From: Halobacteriovorax sp.
GTDB lineage: Bacteria > Bdellovibrionota > Bacteriovoracia > Bacteriovoracales > Bacteriovoracaceae
DNA: 64,000 bases
Assembly: GCA_002720865.1 (NCBI GenBank)
Contig: PBIO01000011.1
Span: 124,001-188,000 of the forward strand
Reading direction: 5' to 3'
Part shown: positions 41,916 to 50,963 of the stretch, piece by piece
How positions within the stretch are numbered: position 1 is the first letter of the stretch
How the letters are laid out: the number at the start of each line of letters is the position of its first letter
Made by a program: the position numbers and the translations under genes
Notes under the pieces: generated by a model
What the model was told of the DNA's origin: nothing
The model's database searches: none
The model's input: the letters and a program-made list of their open reading frames with translations, nothing else

Positions 41916-44046
41916 TTACATTCTCAACATTCTTCTTCTTATCGAGTGACCAAAGTAGTTTTACATATTCGGCGTGACTCCAAGCGAGAGGTGTCGCCGC
42001 ACCAGTACCTACTCCATTTGATTCAAAAACTTGTTCTGGAATCATAAGACCATCATTAGCAAAACCTAAATAACTATCAACGATAGGTCTCGTCTTCTTC
42101 AATGTTTCTTGCCAACTAAGAGTCTTATCAAAGAACTGCTCGATGGCCATCCTACCATGCTCACCAGAAAGAAGGGGCCATAAACGTCCTTTTCCTTCTT
42201 CACCATAAGCATCAAATGAATATCGGTACCAGCCTCTTCCTTTAGGAGTAACCACACTTATATGCTTATCTACTAAGCTTTTCGTTTTTTGGATCTTCCA
42301 ATCATTTGCTGGCTTTAATCCCATTAAGGCTAGCTTCATAAATCCTTGATCTAAAATAAGACTCTGCTCCACTCTCCTACTTGAGTTTGCGATATGAGTT
42401 TCGCTACGATCATTAGGATTCCAAGTTGCACCAAAGCTTGAGCCACCGGCAATCCTTAAATAATACTGACCATCTCCATAACGACCATTTGTCGTAAAAG
42501 TCCAAGTATCAATATTGTCCCCTGGAGTATAAAGCCACTGGTTTGCAGTATTCCTACTTTTTTCTCCAAGCTTTGTACCTGGAAAAAGTCTACTTCCCAA
42601 ATAAAGTGCAGAAGTCGCCACCGAAAATGAGGAAGGCGATATTCCAAAGTTCTCTTCCCATCTTTCTTGCTGTGTCCAAGGACCATATTTGAGAATAAAA
42701 GAAAGGGCCTTCTTAAGCATATCTCCAAACTCATTTAGCATTTCGATTCTTTGCTTTGGAGAAACTTTTAAAAAAGTTTGATAAAATAAATGAATAGGAT
42801 AACCGACTTGGTCTAATTGAAGACCTCCCCAGTACTCCTCACCGCTAACCCAGGTGTTTTGAGGAAAAGCTCCTTCCTTAAGAATATACCTTGGTCCTAA
42901 GTCCCAAGCTCCAGAATGCTTCTTGTACTGAATCTTTTTTAGGAACCTAAGAGCGTTCATAGCTGTGACATGGTCTCCTGAGTGAAGCATAGCGATTGCA
43001 ACATGGTAATGATCACGAGGCCAAATTAAATGATAACCTCCAATTTTATTTCCAGGTTGCTCTGTTTGTTGCTCTCCCCAAGGTATTGAAAGAGAAGCAA
43101 TTAAAGCCCCTCTTACTCTCTTATCTTCATGTACTTTAAGAGTATAAATAGATCTCTTATAAAGAAGAAGTTCCCTATCTGATAATCCCTTCGGAGTTTT
43201 AAGTGAAGAAATATATTTTTCCCACGATGTTTCGTATTTTTTCTTCTCTACTTCATAGGCATTTTTAAGCTTATCTGAACTTTGCTCAATATTTTCGCTA
43301 AAGGTATAAACGATATAGAACTTATAAGTTCCTTTCTTTGCTGGAATATTGATTTCACCCGTTGTGGCAATATTTCCATCTCTTGCCGAGGTAAAATTAT
43401 AAGTCATTTTTTTATTTTTACTTATATCTTGCCATCCATCAGATTTGCCAACGAAGCCAACTGACATTTGCTTAAAGCCAACTGTTGATTGAATTTTAAG
43501 CCCTGTGCTTCCCTGCTTAACTAAAAAAGCTCCCTCTCTTGTAAAAGCACTATCTTTATATCCGGTGTTATTAATATGAGGATTTGTTAAATGATAATAT
43601 CTAATTCCGTCTTTAAACGATTTTACTTCTATTTCATCTACCAGAATTGGAGAATTCTCTAGTGTAAAAAAAGTATGAGAGATTTCAAATCTTCCCTTTT
43701 TATCTTTATTAATCAATTTTACGATAGAGCTAGAAAGCACTTCAACTTTATGGTCAGTTTCTTTCTTTTCTTCGACAAAGAAATTTCCATCAGAAACTAA
43801 AAACTGAGCATCTTTAATTTGTCCCGTATCAATAGTTGGAAAGAAAACTTCTGTCAGAGCACCGTCTGCATTGGTAAACCAAAGAGGTGATTTTGCTCCC
43901 TCTGCTTCAAATGAAGTTCCCACTTGAACATTTCTGGCCGTGGCCCAATTAGGTGTAATCCCTGGTCGTCCAAAAGCTTCTTTAGCCAAGGCCGATTGAA
44001 ACACGCTTAAAAATGCGCAAAAAATTATTGAAATCATTATTTTCAT
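41908..44046 (-). CDS. Exported GH15-family glucoamylase/glucodextranase
   Basis: A 712-residue protein with a Sec signal peptide (about 1-21, SALAKEAFG). An N-terminal beta-sandwich domain (about 25-270, starting GRPGITPNW and PLWFTNADGALTEVFFPT) is followed by the (alpha/alpha)6 barrel. The catalytic-acid region is SGEEYWGGLQLDQVG and the base region is PLAWSHAEYVKL close to the C-terminus. Such enzymes release glucose from the non-reducing ends of alpha-glucans. Located in the periplasm or outside, it would feed the nearby glucose PTS. The upstream 228 bases (44047-44274) are a divergent promoter region. Confidence 0.93.
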   Translation of the reverse strand: MKIMISIIFCAFLSVFQSALAKEAFGRPGITPNWATARNVQVGTSFEAEGAKSPLWFTNADGALTEVFFPTIDTGQIKDAQFLVSDGNFFVEEKKETDHKVEVLSSSIVKLINKDKKGRFEISHTFFTLENSPILVDEIEVKSFKDGIRYYHLTNPHINNTGYKDSAFTREGAFLVKQGSTGLKIQSTVGFKQMSVGFVGKSDGWQDISKNKKMTYNFTSARDGNIATTGEINIPAKKGTYKFYIVYTFSENIEQSSDKLKNAYEVEKKKYETSWEKYISSLKTPKGLSDRELLLYKRSIYTLKVHEDKRVRGALIASLSIPWGEQQTEQPGNKIGGYHLIWPRDHYHVAIAMLHSGDHVTAMNALRFLKKIQYKKHSGAWDLGPRYILKEGAFPQNTWVSGEEYWGGLQLDQVGYPIHLFYQTFLKVSPKQRIEMLNEFGDMLKKALSFILKYGPWTQQERWEENFGISPSSFSVATSALYLGSRLFPGTKLGEKSRNTANQWLYTPGDNIDTWTFTTNGRYGDGQYYLRIAGGSSFGATWNPNDRSETHIANSSRRVEQSLILDQGFMKLALMGLKPANDWKIQKTKSLVDKHISVVTPKGRGWYRYSFDAYGEEGKGRLWPLLSGEHGRMAIEQFFDKTLSWQETLKKTRPIVDSYLGFANDGLMIPEQVFESNGVGTGAATPLAWSHAEYVKLLWSLDKKKNVENVIE

Positions 44047-44274
44047 TTATTCCCCCGAATCGCGAATTGAGCCAATATTTAACCAAAAAAATCAGGTTTT
44101 ATAAACGAAATTTACTAGTTAATTGTTTGATTTTATTGAGAGGTATTTATCCTAAATGCGGAGCATTAAAGCTCCTATCTACTTAATAACTGGCCCTATA
44201 TAAATAAGTAAAAGAGAGGTGGCTGTCGGTCTTTGTTATCGTATAGTTCAGAAAATTCTTTGGGGAGAATACGC

Positions 44275-44709
44275 GTGCTGCACAAAAATACTATATTAAT
44301 AATCTTATTGGGTTTATCTATTGAGGCTTTCTCTAGTACGAGAACGAACTTCTTAAATTCGTTTGATGGTATGCCGTCAACTTGTGACAAAATTGAAATC
44401 AAAAAATCTTACGACGGGGACGAAGCTATTGTGAAGATTGTCCTTCACGATTTAGCAGAGCTAGGAAATGAAGAGTTTACATCAGGTGTTCCTCTTAAAA
44501 AATTTGAATTTGAAGATTCAAGAACTTTAGTCGCTAAAAGATTCTCTAGATATGACGGCGTAAGAGTCAAAGAAGTATATACTTTCAAAAAAGATGAAAA
44601 TAATAAAACAAGCTTAGTTCAGCTAAAAAGATTCAAAAGAAGTCTTGTTCGCTACACTTATCCTCTCGGAGGAATTGTTTGTCGCTTTCAGGCTCCTATT
44701 TTCGAATAA
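44275..44709 (+). CDS. Small secreted protein of unknown function
   Basis: A 144-residue protein. I choose the GTG at 44275, since GGGGAG lies about eight bases upstream and the product then starts with a signal peptide (LHKNTILIILLGLSIEAFSS). The upstream ATG at 44233 would bury the signal. The mature part has two Cys (STCDKIEIKK and GIVCRF) likely to pair, and is otherwise beta-rich. The 3' end overlaps the convergent DUF962 gene by 14 bases. Confidence 0.65.
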   Translation: MLHKNTILIILLGLSIEAFSSTRTNFLNSFDGMPSTCDKIEIKKSYDGDEAIVKIVLHDLAELGNEEFTSGVPLKKFEFEDSRTLVAKRFSRYDGVRVKEVYTFKKDENNKTSLVQLKRFKRSLVRYTYPLGGIVCRFQAPIFE

Positions 44710-45160
44710 GCCCTTTATACATGGGATAAAAAACCCAAAGTGGTCCAACAAGAAGAAACTGAAGATCCTCAAAAAATGATGGTTTTTTGCCTTCGATTTT
44801 ATGTCCGATAAATTGTCCTACCCAAGCTAAGATAAAAATAACTAGGCTCGAGTAAAAAATAGATATATTTTCAAAATTATCAACTATGAAGCAAGCATAT
44901 AGCATAATCGCTCCTACTATTAGCATGAAGACACCAGTTACCATTCCTAACATAAAATAAAAGACCATACAGCAAGCAATAAAGAGTGATGCCCAGTTTA
45001 GAAAAGGACTAACGTCAAACAAACTTGGCACCGGTATGGCCCACATCATTCCTAGAATTGAATACATAATTAAAGGTACGCAAATATTATGTATTTTTTT
45101 GTTGGTGGGGTTTTTGTGACTTACAGAATAATCCCTTAACCAATTATTTAAATTCTTCAT
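44696..45160 (-). CDS. DUF962/Mpo1-like membrane protein
   Basis: A 154-residue inner-membrane protein with four hydrophobic helices. YSVSHKNPTNKKIHNICVPL at the N-terminus and FIGHKIEGKKPSFFEDLQFLLVGPLWV at the C-terminus hold the conserved His residues of the Mpo1/DUF962 family. Yeast Mpo1 is an Fe(II)-dependent dioxygenase that shortens 2-hydroxy fatty acids. Bacterial members are common and mostly uncharacterised. It follows the beta-barrel gene at 45171 by ten bases. Confidence 0.87.
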   Translation of the reverse strand: MKNLNNWLRDYSVSHKNPTNKKIHNICVPLIMYSILGMMWAIPVPSLFDVSPFLNWASLFIACCMVFYFMLGMVTGVFMLIVGAIMLYACFIVDNFENISIFYSSLVIFILAWVGQFIGHKIEGKKPSFFEDLQFLLVGPLWVFYPMYKGLIRK

Positions 45161-45170
45161 GTGGAGTTCC

Positions 45171-46103
45171 TCAAAAGAAAGCGCTAAATCCTAAACTAAT
45201 ATCACTATTTAAATAATAGTTGCTATAAGCCCCAATAATAAAGCGTTTTTTTATCATATATTGAAGACCGAGAAAGCCAAAAGTTCTTGAGGTATCAGTT
45301 GGGTCGGTTACTGTGACAAATTCATTCGAAAATACAATTGAAGGATGTCCATGCTCTTCGGTTCGCCTACCGTAGGTGAACATGATCTTTTTAAAGAAGA
45401 GACTCGCTGAAAAGATCTTTGCATAGGTTCTAGTAGGAGTATTATTTTGAATATAAGTCCAATCCACTGCCAAGTTGGCAATTTTAAAGCCTGCCGAAAG
45501 TGTGTCTGAGTAATAGCTTATTATTTGGTCTTCGTCTGGCCTTCCGTCATCTCGAACTCTTGTATAACTAGCACTTAAAGGTCCAAATTTTAATGTTGTT
45601 CCGATTCCGCCGTTTGGTTTTGATGTTTTGGAGTTATACTTTCCTACAAGCCCAACGCTGGCTGAAAACATTTTTTTTCTTTTTGATTTACCAAAAAGGT
45701 TTAAGGCCACGACGCCATTATACTTTTGGCTTTTAAACTTATCAGATCTAATACGCCTTACTAAGTATTCAGCGTCAGACTCTAGCGGTACGTTTCCAAA
45801 AAATGTGCCCTCATTATTGGTAGTAGAAAAGCCAGAGCCCACCACACCAGTTCCTGCGACAAAATTAACATCATAAGAGCCTACGTATTTTATGACTTCC
45901 ACTCCAGTTCTATCTACGTTGGCAATACTCGCCGGAACAGAACTTAGTGAAGCTCCCTGGCTTGGTACCGAAGCTCCCGAGCTTCTATTTCCTGAGAAAA
46001 CATCGGGGCAGTCCAAAAAGTCGAACTTATCGCACATTCTGTCGGCAGAAAAACTTTGAGGAGAAAGGGTGACTATTACGATCAAGATTAAAAGCTTATT
46101 CAC
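45171..46103 (-). CDS. Predicted outer-membrane beta-barrel protein
   Basis: A 310-residue protein with a Sec signal peptide (about 1-19), a Ser/Ala-rich linker with two Cys (MCDKFDFLDCPD) and about ten alternating beta strands. The last residue is Phe in a typical C-terminal strand (LGFSAFF), the BAM recognition signal. No family can be named. It lies upstream of the Mpo1-like gene in the same direction. Confidence 0.7.
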   Translation of the reverse strand: MNKLLILIVIVTLSPQSFSADRMCDKFDFLDCPDVFSGNRSSGASVPSQGASLSSVPASIANVDRTGVEVIKYVGSYDVNFVAGTGVVGSGFSTTNNEGTFFGNVPLESDAEYLVRRIRSDKFKSQKYNGVVALNLFGKSKRKKMFSASVGLVGKYNSKTSKPNGGIGTTLKFGPLSASYTRVRDDGRPDEDQIISYYSDTLSAGFKIANLAVDWTYIQNNTPTRTYAKIFSASLFFKKIMFTYGRRTEEHGHPSIVFSNEFVTVTDPTDTSRTFGFLGLQYMIKKRFIIGAYSNYYLNSDISLGFSAFF

Positions 46104-46184
46104 GCCCTATTCTACCGTCTAAAAGTGAAATTCCCAATCGGTAAGATTTTGTCTTAGAAGCCGTTTTAGGTTAAATTTTTCTTA

Positions 46185-46712
46185 ATGAAATTTCTTATAT
46201 TTATAGCGATCTTAGCGAGCTTCAACCTAAAGGCTGAAGTTAAAGACATTCATCTTTCCCTTATTAGTACAAATTATGTCGATAAGACCTATAGCCTTTA
46301 TGTCGGAGTCGATAAAAAAAATGAGATCCAATATATAAAAACAATTAATAATAAAAAAAATAAGCAAAAAATCTATCCCAATAATGTACTAAAAAATAAT
46401 GTCCCATTAGTTAAGGCAGCTGGAATTGAATTGGTCACTTTAAGATGTGAAAATTTTGATCCAAATATAGGTTGCCCCATAACAATTAAGTATCCCATTA
46501 ACGTCATTGTCATGGCCTTTAAAAGTTTTAAAGCTGAAATAAAAAAAGTTGATAATAAATGGGGTCTTTATATTGGTCCCAAAAAATTTACTAAGATGCA
46601 TTTAATTGCAAGAAAGACTTTGGGGTTACTTATAGGGGTCAAAAGAATAGAAGTCTCTCAGTTAAGTGAAAACTCATCATCATATTCTTTGGCCATAAAC
46701 TCCCAAGAATAA
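46185..46712 (+). CDS. Secreted protein of unknown function
   Basis: A 175-residue Lys/Asn-rich protein with a signal peptide (FLIFIAILASFNLKAEV). Two Cys (LRCENFDPNIGCPI) ten residues apart may form a loop. There is no recognisable domain and no Shine-Dalgarno before the ATG at 46185. The last 55 bases overlap the convergent glycosyltransferase gene. Confidence 0.6.
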   Translation: MKFLIFIAILASFNLKAEVKDIHLSLISTNYVDKTYSLYVGVDKKNEIQYIKTINNKKNKQKIYPNNVLKNNVPLVKAAGIELVTLRCENFDPNIGCPITIKYPINVIVMAFKSFKAEIKKVDNKWGLYIGPKKFTKMHLIARKTLGLLIGVKRIEVSQLSENSSSYSLAINSQE

Positions 46713-47722
46713 GACTTTATTTTCTCCATATCCTTAAAAGAGAGGTCCTTAGGACTTTCAATCAGCTCCCTTAAGGCAGTCAAAAACTCTCCATCCTCAC
46801 TGAAAAAGTATTCCTTCGGAAAATGTTCTGGATAAGCTAATCTCTTTGGAAGAAGCGGTCTAACCCCAGCGGCAGCGGCCTCAATAACTGAGATTCCAAA
46901 AAAGTCTTGATTAGAGGTTACTGGCAAAAGAGTAGCCTGATGAACAATTCGTTCGTAATCCTCTCGACTTTGAAATCCCCAATATTTAATTTTATTCTTC
47001 AATCGCTCCTTCGCTGTTTCAAAGATAGCGGGACTAGTTCTAAAGCTTTCTCCCAGAATAGCCAATTCAAAATCCAAGCCTTCATCATCTAATTCAAATA
47101 ATGTTTCAAAAAAAAGCTCTGGGTTTTTATCGTACTCCCATCGATGATTCCACAGAAGAAGCGGTGGAGTTGTCATTTTTTGAACCTCCACTTTTTTTAG
47201 GTAATCCATTCCAAGAGCGAGAACTTTAGACTTCTTTCTTATCTCTTCAACCCACTCAGCATTAGAAAAGTCGGGCATCTTTTTTACTAGCTTTAATGAA
47301 CCTTCCAAGAAGGTTTTTAGATTATATTCAGAATTGAAGTAAACTTTATCCGCCACAAGAGCAGATTTCATATTGATAAAGCTAAAATGCTCGTTTCTTT
47401 TACCATCCTGATAATCTGAATGAGGATAAGCAAATTGATTCTCATGAAAGTATAATTGCATTGGTACATTCGAAAAACGAGAAGGCAATAGTGACTTGAA
47501 TAGAGGTAAGTCGATCATTCCAGAGATTAAAAAGAGATCCGGAACCTCGCATCCCTCTTCAACTTTCTTGGCAAGAGTTATGGCCCCTCCATGCATTCGC
47601 CATTTCCAATGCCTTGCGGGCAACCCAACGACTGCAATCTCATTTGAGCTATGTTTTTTATAACCTTCTATCCAGTGTTTATGAGAGAATCCTAAATATG
47701 GCTCGATATAGCAAATTTTCAA
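46658..47722 (-). CDS. tRNA-queuosine mannosyltransferase homologue (QTMAN/GTDC1, DUF3524)
   Basis: A 354-residue cytoplasmic GT-B glycosyltransferase. The N-terminal domain IEPYLGFSHKHWIEGY, LPARHWKWRMHGGA and LYFHENQFAYPH is the DUF3524 signature of GTDC1. The C-terminal GT4-like domain has LLWNHRWEYDKNPELFF and the donor-site region FFGISVIEAAAAGVRPLLP. The animal enzyme adds mannose from GDP-mannose to queuosine in the anticodon of tRNA-Asp. GDP-mannose would be supplied by ManC at 118-1197. It overlaps the YkgJ-like gene by four bases. Confidence 0.85.
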   Translation of the reverse strand: MKICYIEPYLGFSHKHWIEGYKKHSSNEIAVVGLPARHWKWRMHGGAITLAKKVEEGCEVPDLFLISGMIDLPLFKSLLPSRFSNVPMQLYFHENQFAYPHSDYQDGKRNEHFSFINMKSALVADKVYFNSEYNLKTFLEGSLKLVKKMPDFSNAEWVEEIRKKSKVLALGMDYLKKVEVQKMTTPPLLLWNHRWEYDKNPELFFETLFELDDEGLDFELAILGESFRTSPAIFETAKERLKNKIKYWGFQSREDYERIVHQATLLPVTSNQDFFGISVIEAAAAGVRPLLPKRLAYPEHFPKEYFFSEDGEFLTALRELIESPKDLSFKDMEKIKSYSWEFMAKEYDDEFSLN

Positions 47723-48246
47723 TTTGGTAGCTTATCCCATTCAAGAAGCGCCATTGGTATAGGCAATTTTTCCCAATAAAGACCATAAAGACTTGTAAGC
47801 TCTTTATTAAGTTTATCTTCATCTTCACTTTCTCTCTTGCTCAAAAGGTCTAGATCACTTTTGCAATTTTCACCGTCACTTACTCCTGATGAAATCGCAT
47901 TAAAGGCTAAACATCCGTATGGTTTTACTTCTGGAGGAATTGGACAGCCTAGAGATTCATGTTTAAAAAAGGGACAGGTATAACTTCTTCTAAAACTCGT
48001 ATTTCTGCCCGTTGAAATTTCTTTATCAAGACGAAATTCAACAATATTCTCATTTAGTCTTTGAACAAGAGCCTCAGTCCAAAGTGAATTTTCATTTAGA
48101 TATTCATAAAGATCTTGAGTCTCAAGTGGAGTCATCTGCATAGAATTAGCCTGGTAGGTACAACACCTACCAGAACAATCCTTACAGGATATATTTTGAT
48201 TCTCGAGGGACTGCATCCCCTCAAGCAATAGACTTCTTCGACTCAT
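47719..48246 (-). CDS. YkgJ-type Cys-cluster protein
   Basis: A 175-residue cytoplasmic protein with a CKDCSGRCC cluster near residue 20 and a second set, CPFFKHESLGCPIPPEVKP followed by GCLAFN. This is the YkgJ/zinc- or iron-chelating pattern (CxxCxxxCC...C...C...C). The role in this family is poorly known. It is co-translated with the QTMAN-like gene (four-base overlap), a partnership worth testing for tRNA modification. Confidence 0.82.
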   Translation of the reverse strand: MSRRSLLLEGMQSLENQNISCKDCSGRCCTYQANSMQMTPLETQDLYEYLNENSLWTEALVQRLNENIVEFRLDKEISTGRNTSFRRSYTCPFFKHESLGCPIPPEVKPYGCLAFNAISSGVSDGENCKSDLDLLSKRESEDEDKLNKELTSLYGLYWEKLPIPMALLEWDKLPN

Positions 48247-48293
48247 TTTAACTAAATAGGACGATTCTTCTTAAAGTTCAAGTTTCTAATGCT

Positions 48294-49514
48294 CTACTTC
48301 TTTAAAACTCCATAGGGATCAGCTGCTTTTTCAATAAGATAGAGAGCAGGAAGGATATTTGCGCGAAATGTCGGTTCAATAACTTTTGCTCCAGGGTAAA
48401 AGCCCCCAGTCCATCTTGTTTTTGGCGTTAGCTCGAATGTAAAACAAAATATGCCATGCTCTCCATAGGCCCAGTCACAAGTGTCGCCTGTGGCTACATA
48501 GAGTCCGCTCGCTTGCATCGGTTTGTACTTATTCCATTTAGACATCGTTTGAGCCATGGTCTCAAATACTCTTCCATCTTTTCCTAAGACGCCCGTTTTC
48601 TTCCCACCCCAAGGATAAAGAATTAATTCTGAGAAGGTATGAAAGCTTAAAATAATTCTAATATTGGCATGCTCTTCAACGAATTTTTTAACGGCGATAG
48701 TTTCGGGCTCGCTAAATGGCTTTGGACCCATATAAACATCACTAGTCTCTCTTCTGGAAGAACCGCCTGTTCCCCAACCAAATGAATAGTTTCGATTTAA
48801 ATCGACTCCAAAACTTCCTCGTGAGTTAGGAACTCTATTTTTTCTCCACATCTTATATTTTCGTCCCTTTATATCGTGCATGGCCCCATCGGGATTTAGC
48901 ATTGGAACAAAGTAAATATCACGAGTATTTACAAGTTTAGTTATTCTTTCGTCTTTTCCGTAGTTTTCTAAAATGAACTTCAATAAGAGAAGAGGAACTT
49001 CTGTAGATAAATGTTCTCTTGCATGATGAGCCCCAACAAAAAAGATTCCGGGGACAAAGGCCTTAGAGTTTAAGTTTGCTTCCCCAGTAATTCTAATTCC
49101 TTTTAACTGTCTTCCTTCAACGGAGGTTCCTAAGTTAAAGATTGAAGAGATTTTTGGATAGGTTCTAGAAAGCTCATCAAGTAACCCTATGGTTTCTTTA
49201 TAGGTATGAAACTTTTCATCTTTTGCTGGAAATTCAACTTCGTCCCCGCTTTTTGTCTGAGGAATCTTATATAAGTGAGATTCAAAAATAAGATGACCCA
49301 TCTCTTTTTTAAGTACTTTAAAGTCTTCATTATTAACAACTGCATAAACCGAATCTTCAACCACCTGGTCTATATGTATAATATTTGCAATTTTTGATCT
49401 TTGCTCGGGGTTCTTTACCTTTAAGTGGACAAAGTGCATCGTTCCTGAGAATTTGGCAAAAAGATTATGGGTTAAAAAAAAGCTGAAAAAAACGAGTAGT
49501 ATTTTTGTTTTCAT
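48294..49514 (-). CDS. Secreted M14 zinc carboxypeptidase
   Basis: A 406-residue precursor: signal peptide (about 1-20), a prodomain-like segment (about 22-100) and an M14 peptidase domain. The zinc ligands are visible as H164-A-R-E167 and His292 (SFHTFSELI). Substrate Arg and Asn lie in VDLNRNYSFGW (237-247), and catalytic Glu361 is in FTFELTPKTRW. The family removes C-terminal residues from peptides, so a nutritional or prey-digesting role is likely. It has no obvious operon partner. Confidence 0.93.
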   Translation of the reverse strand: MKTKILLVFFSFFLTHNLFAKFSGTMHFVHLKVKNPEQRSKIANIIHIDQVVEDSVYAVVNNEDFKVLKKEMGHLIFESHLYKIPQTKSGDEVEFPAKDEKFHTYKETIGLLDELSRTYPKISSIFNLGTSVEGRQLKGIRITGEANLNSKAFVPGIFFVGAHHAREHLSTEVPLLLLKFILENYGKDERITKLVNTRDIYFVPMLNPDGAMHDIKGRKYKMWRKNRVPNSRGSFGVDLNRNYSFGWGTGGSSRRETSDVYMGPKPFSEPETIAVKKFVEEHANIRIILSFHTFSELILYPWGGKKTGVLGKDGRVFETMAQTMSKWNKYKPMQASGLYVATGDTCDWAYGEHGIFCFTFELTPKTRWTGGFYPGAKVIEPTFRANILPALYLIEKAADPYGVLKK

Positions 49515-49604
49515 TGAAAATCCTCAGTTGGCCCTACTGGCCGTTAAAAATTCCTTTTTTGGATCTCTCAATCTTTTCAATCAAATAAGGTAAGATCAAA
49601 GGCT

Positions 49605-50324
49605 ATGGAAGAAAGTAACGAATTGTTAGTTGATAAAGCAGCTCAGCTAAAGCCAGAAGATATTCAAATCATGTATCAAGATGAAAACATCGTCATAGTC
49701 GACAAGCCTAGTTGGTTAATCGTTCATCCTTTCAAAAGGTTTCATCACGAAAGAACAAACCTTATGAAGCTAGTTAGAGATAGGCTTGACCAGTATGTAT
49801 ACCCTATCCATAGATTAGATAGACAAGTTTCCGGTCCTATTATTTTTGGCCTTAGCTCAAACGCGGCAAAGGAGATTCAATCTCATTGGCATGGGGACCA
49901 AACAAAGAAAGAGTACCTTACCCTTTGTAAAGGAAAGCTAGAAGGAAATGGGCAGTTTAACTTTCCTCTCAGAGATGGAAAATTTAAAAAGAAATCTTTA
50001 ACTCTTTATAGAGTCATGGAGCATTTAGACGACTCCAGCTTAGTCAGAGTTGAAATCAAAACAGGAAGAAGACATCAGATTAGAAGACATTTTTCTCGTC
50101 GTATGCATCATATTATTGGGGATAGAAGGTATGGGCATAAAGATCTAAATGATCAGTACTTAAACGACTTTGGTCTTGAAAGAATTTTTTTACATTCCTA
50201 TAAACTGCGAATCCCCAATCCTTGGACTATGAAAATGGTAGAAGTCACCAGTCCCCTACCGCCCGAGTTAAAGTCTGTTCTGGAGAAAAAAGGCATGGCT
50301 CAATCTATCCTTTCCGAGATATAA
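49605..50324 (+). CDS. RluA-family pseudouridine synthase, TruC-like
   Basis: A 239-residue enzyme isomerising uridine to pseudouridine in tRNA or rRNA. IMYQDENIVIVDKPSWLIVH near residue 20, HRLDRQVSG (catalytic Asp) near 68 and TGRRHQIRRHF near 155 are the RluA landmarks. There is no S4 domain, and the short length plus the VHPF/HRLDRQVSG spacing fits TruC (tRNA U65). It is followed after seven bases by the YciO-like gene. Confidence 0.85.
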   Translation: MEESNELLVDKAAQLKPEDIQIMYQDENIVIVDKPSWLIVHPFKRFHHERTNLMKLVRDRLDQYVYPIHRLDRQVSGPIIFGLSSNAAKEIQSHWHGDQTKKEYLTLCKGKLEGNGQFNFPLRDGKFKKKSLTLYRVMEHLDDSSLVRVEIKTGRRHQIRRHFSRRMHHIIGDRRYGHKDLNDQYLNDFGLERIFLHSYKLRIPNPWTMKMVEVTSPLPPELKSVLEKKGMAQSILSEI

Positions 50325-50331
50325 TAACGGA

Positions 50332-50961
50332 ATGATTGAATATGTAATTCCTAATAACCCTGATGATAGAATTCTTCAAAAAGCAGCAGATCAGCTTTCG
50401 GCAGGAAATTTGGTTATTTTACCTACTGATACAAATTGGATTGTAGTCGCTGACCCTTTCTCCAAAAAGGGAGTTGATAACCTCTACTCATTCAAAGGTG
50501 AAGATAAAAGTCATCACTTTAGCCTCCTTTGTGACACCATAAAGAGGGCCAGTGAATCTGCCTATATTGACGACAATGCATATAAGATACTGCGTAATAA
50601 GATTCCCGGTCCTTTTACATTTATTTTTGAATCTAGAAAAGCAATGAATAAAGCACTAAAAGCGTCCAAAACAGATCATCAAATCGGTGTCAGATTTAGC
50701 CCAAGTCCCCTTGTCATAAAATTAATAGATTTTTATGAAAAGCCTCTAGTATCTACTAATATCCCAACAGAGAAAATTGAAGTGGCCGAGGGTGAAGAGC
50801 TCTATGGCTTTCAAATTGAAGAAGCGCTCGGCCATATGACTCTAGTTTTGGATCCAGGAGAATTGGAGTTCCTTGGGCAAAGTACAATCATAGATTTCTC
50901 AAGCGGTGTTATGGAACTAGTAAGAGAAGGGGCAGGGGATCCTAAAATATTTGGTCTTTAG
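50332..50961 (+). CDS. YciO/Sua5/YrdC-family protein
   Basis: A 209-residue single-domain protein. LVILPTDTNWIVVADP, the FKGEDKSHHFSLLCD basic loop, PGPFTFIF and RFSPSPLVIKLI fit the YrdC fold; the extended N-terminus and details fit YciO better than TsaC/Sua5. YrdC proteins make threonylcarbamoyl-AMP for tRNA t6A, while the role of YciO is unclear. The KxR-SxN motif of active enzymes is altered here. It is co-transcribed with the pseudouridine synthase gene. Confidence 0.85.
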   Translation: MIEYVIPNNPDDRILQKAADQLSAGNLVILPTDTNWIVVADPFSKKGVDNLYSFKGEDKSHHFSLLCDTIKRASESAYIDDNAYKILRNKIPGPFTFIFESRKAMNKALKASKTDHQIGVRFSPSPLVIKLIDFYEKPLVSTNIPTEKIEVAEGEELYGFQIEEALGHMTLVLDPGELEFLGQSTIIDFSSGVMELVREGAGDPKIFGL

Positions 50962-50963
50962 TT

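Noticed and set aside
44159-44175. Short hairpin GGAGC/GCTCC in the divergent region upstream of the GH15 gene
   Set aside because: A five-base stem in a promoter region is likely by chance, and no T-run or known operator pattern accompanies it.
49605-50961. Calling the YciO-like protein the t6A enzyme TsaC/Sua5
   Set aside because: The overall pattern fits YciO better and the KxR-SxN residues of active threonylcarbamoyl-AMP synthases are altered.
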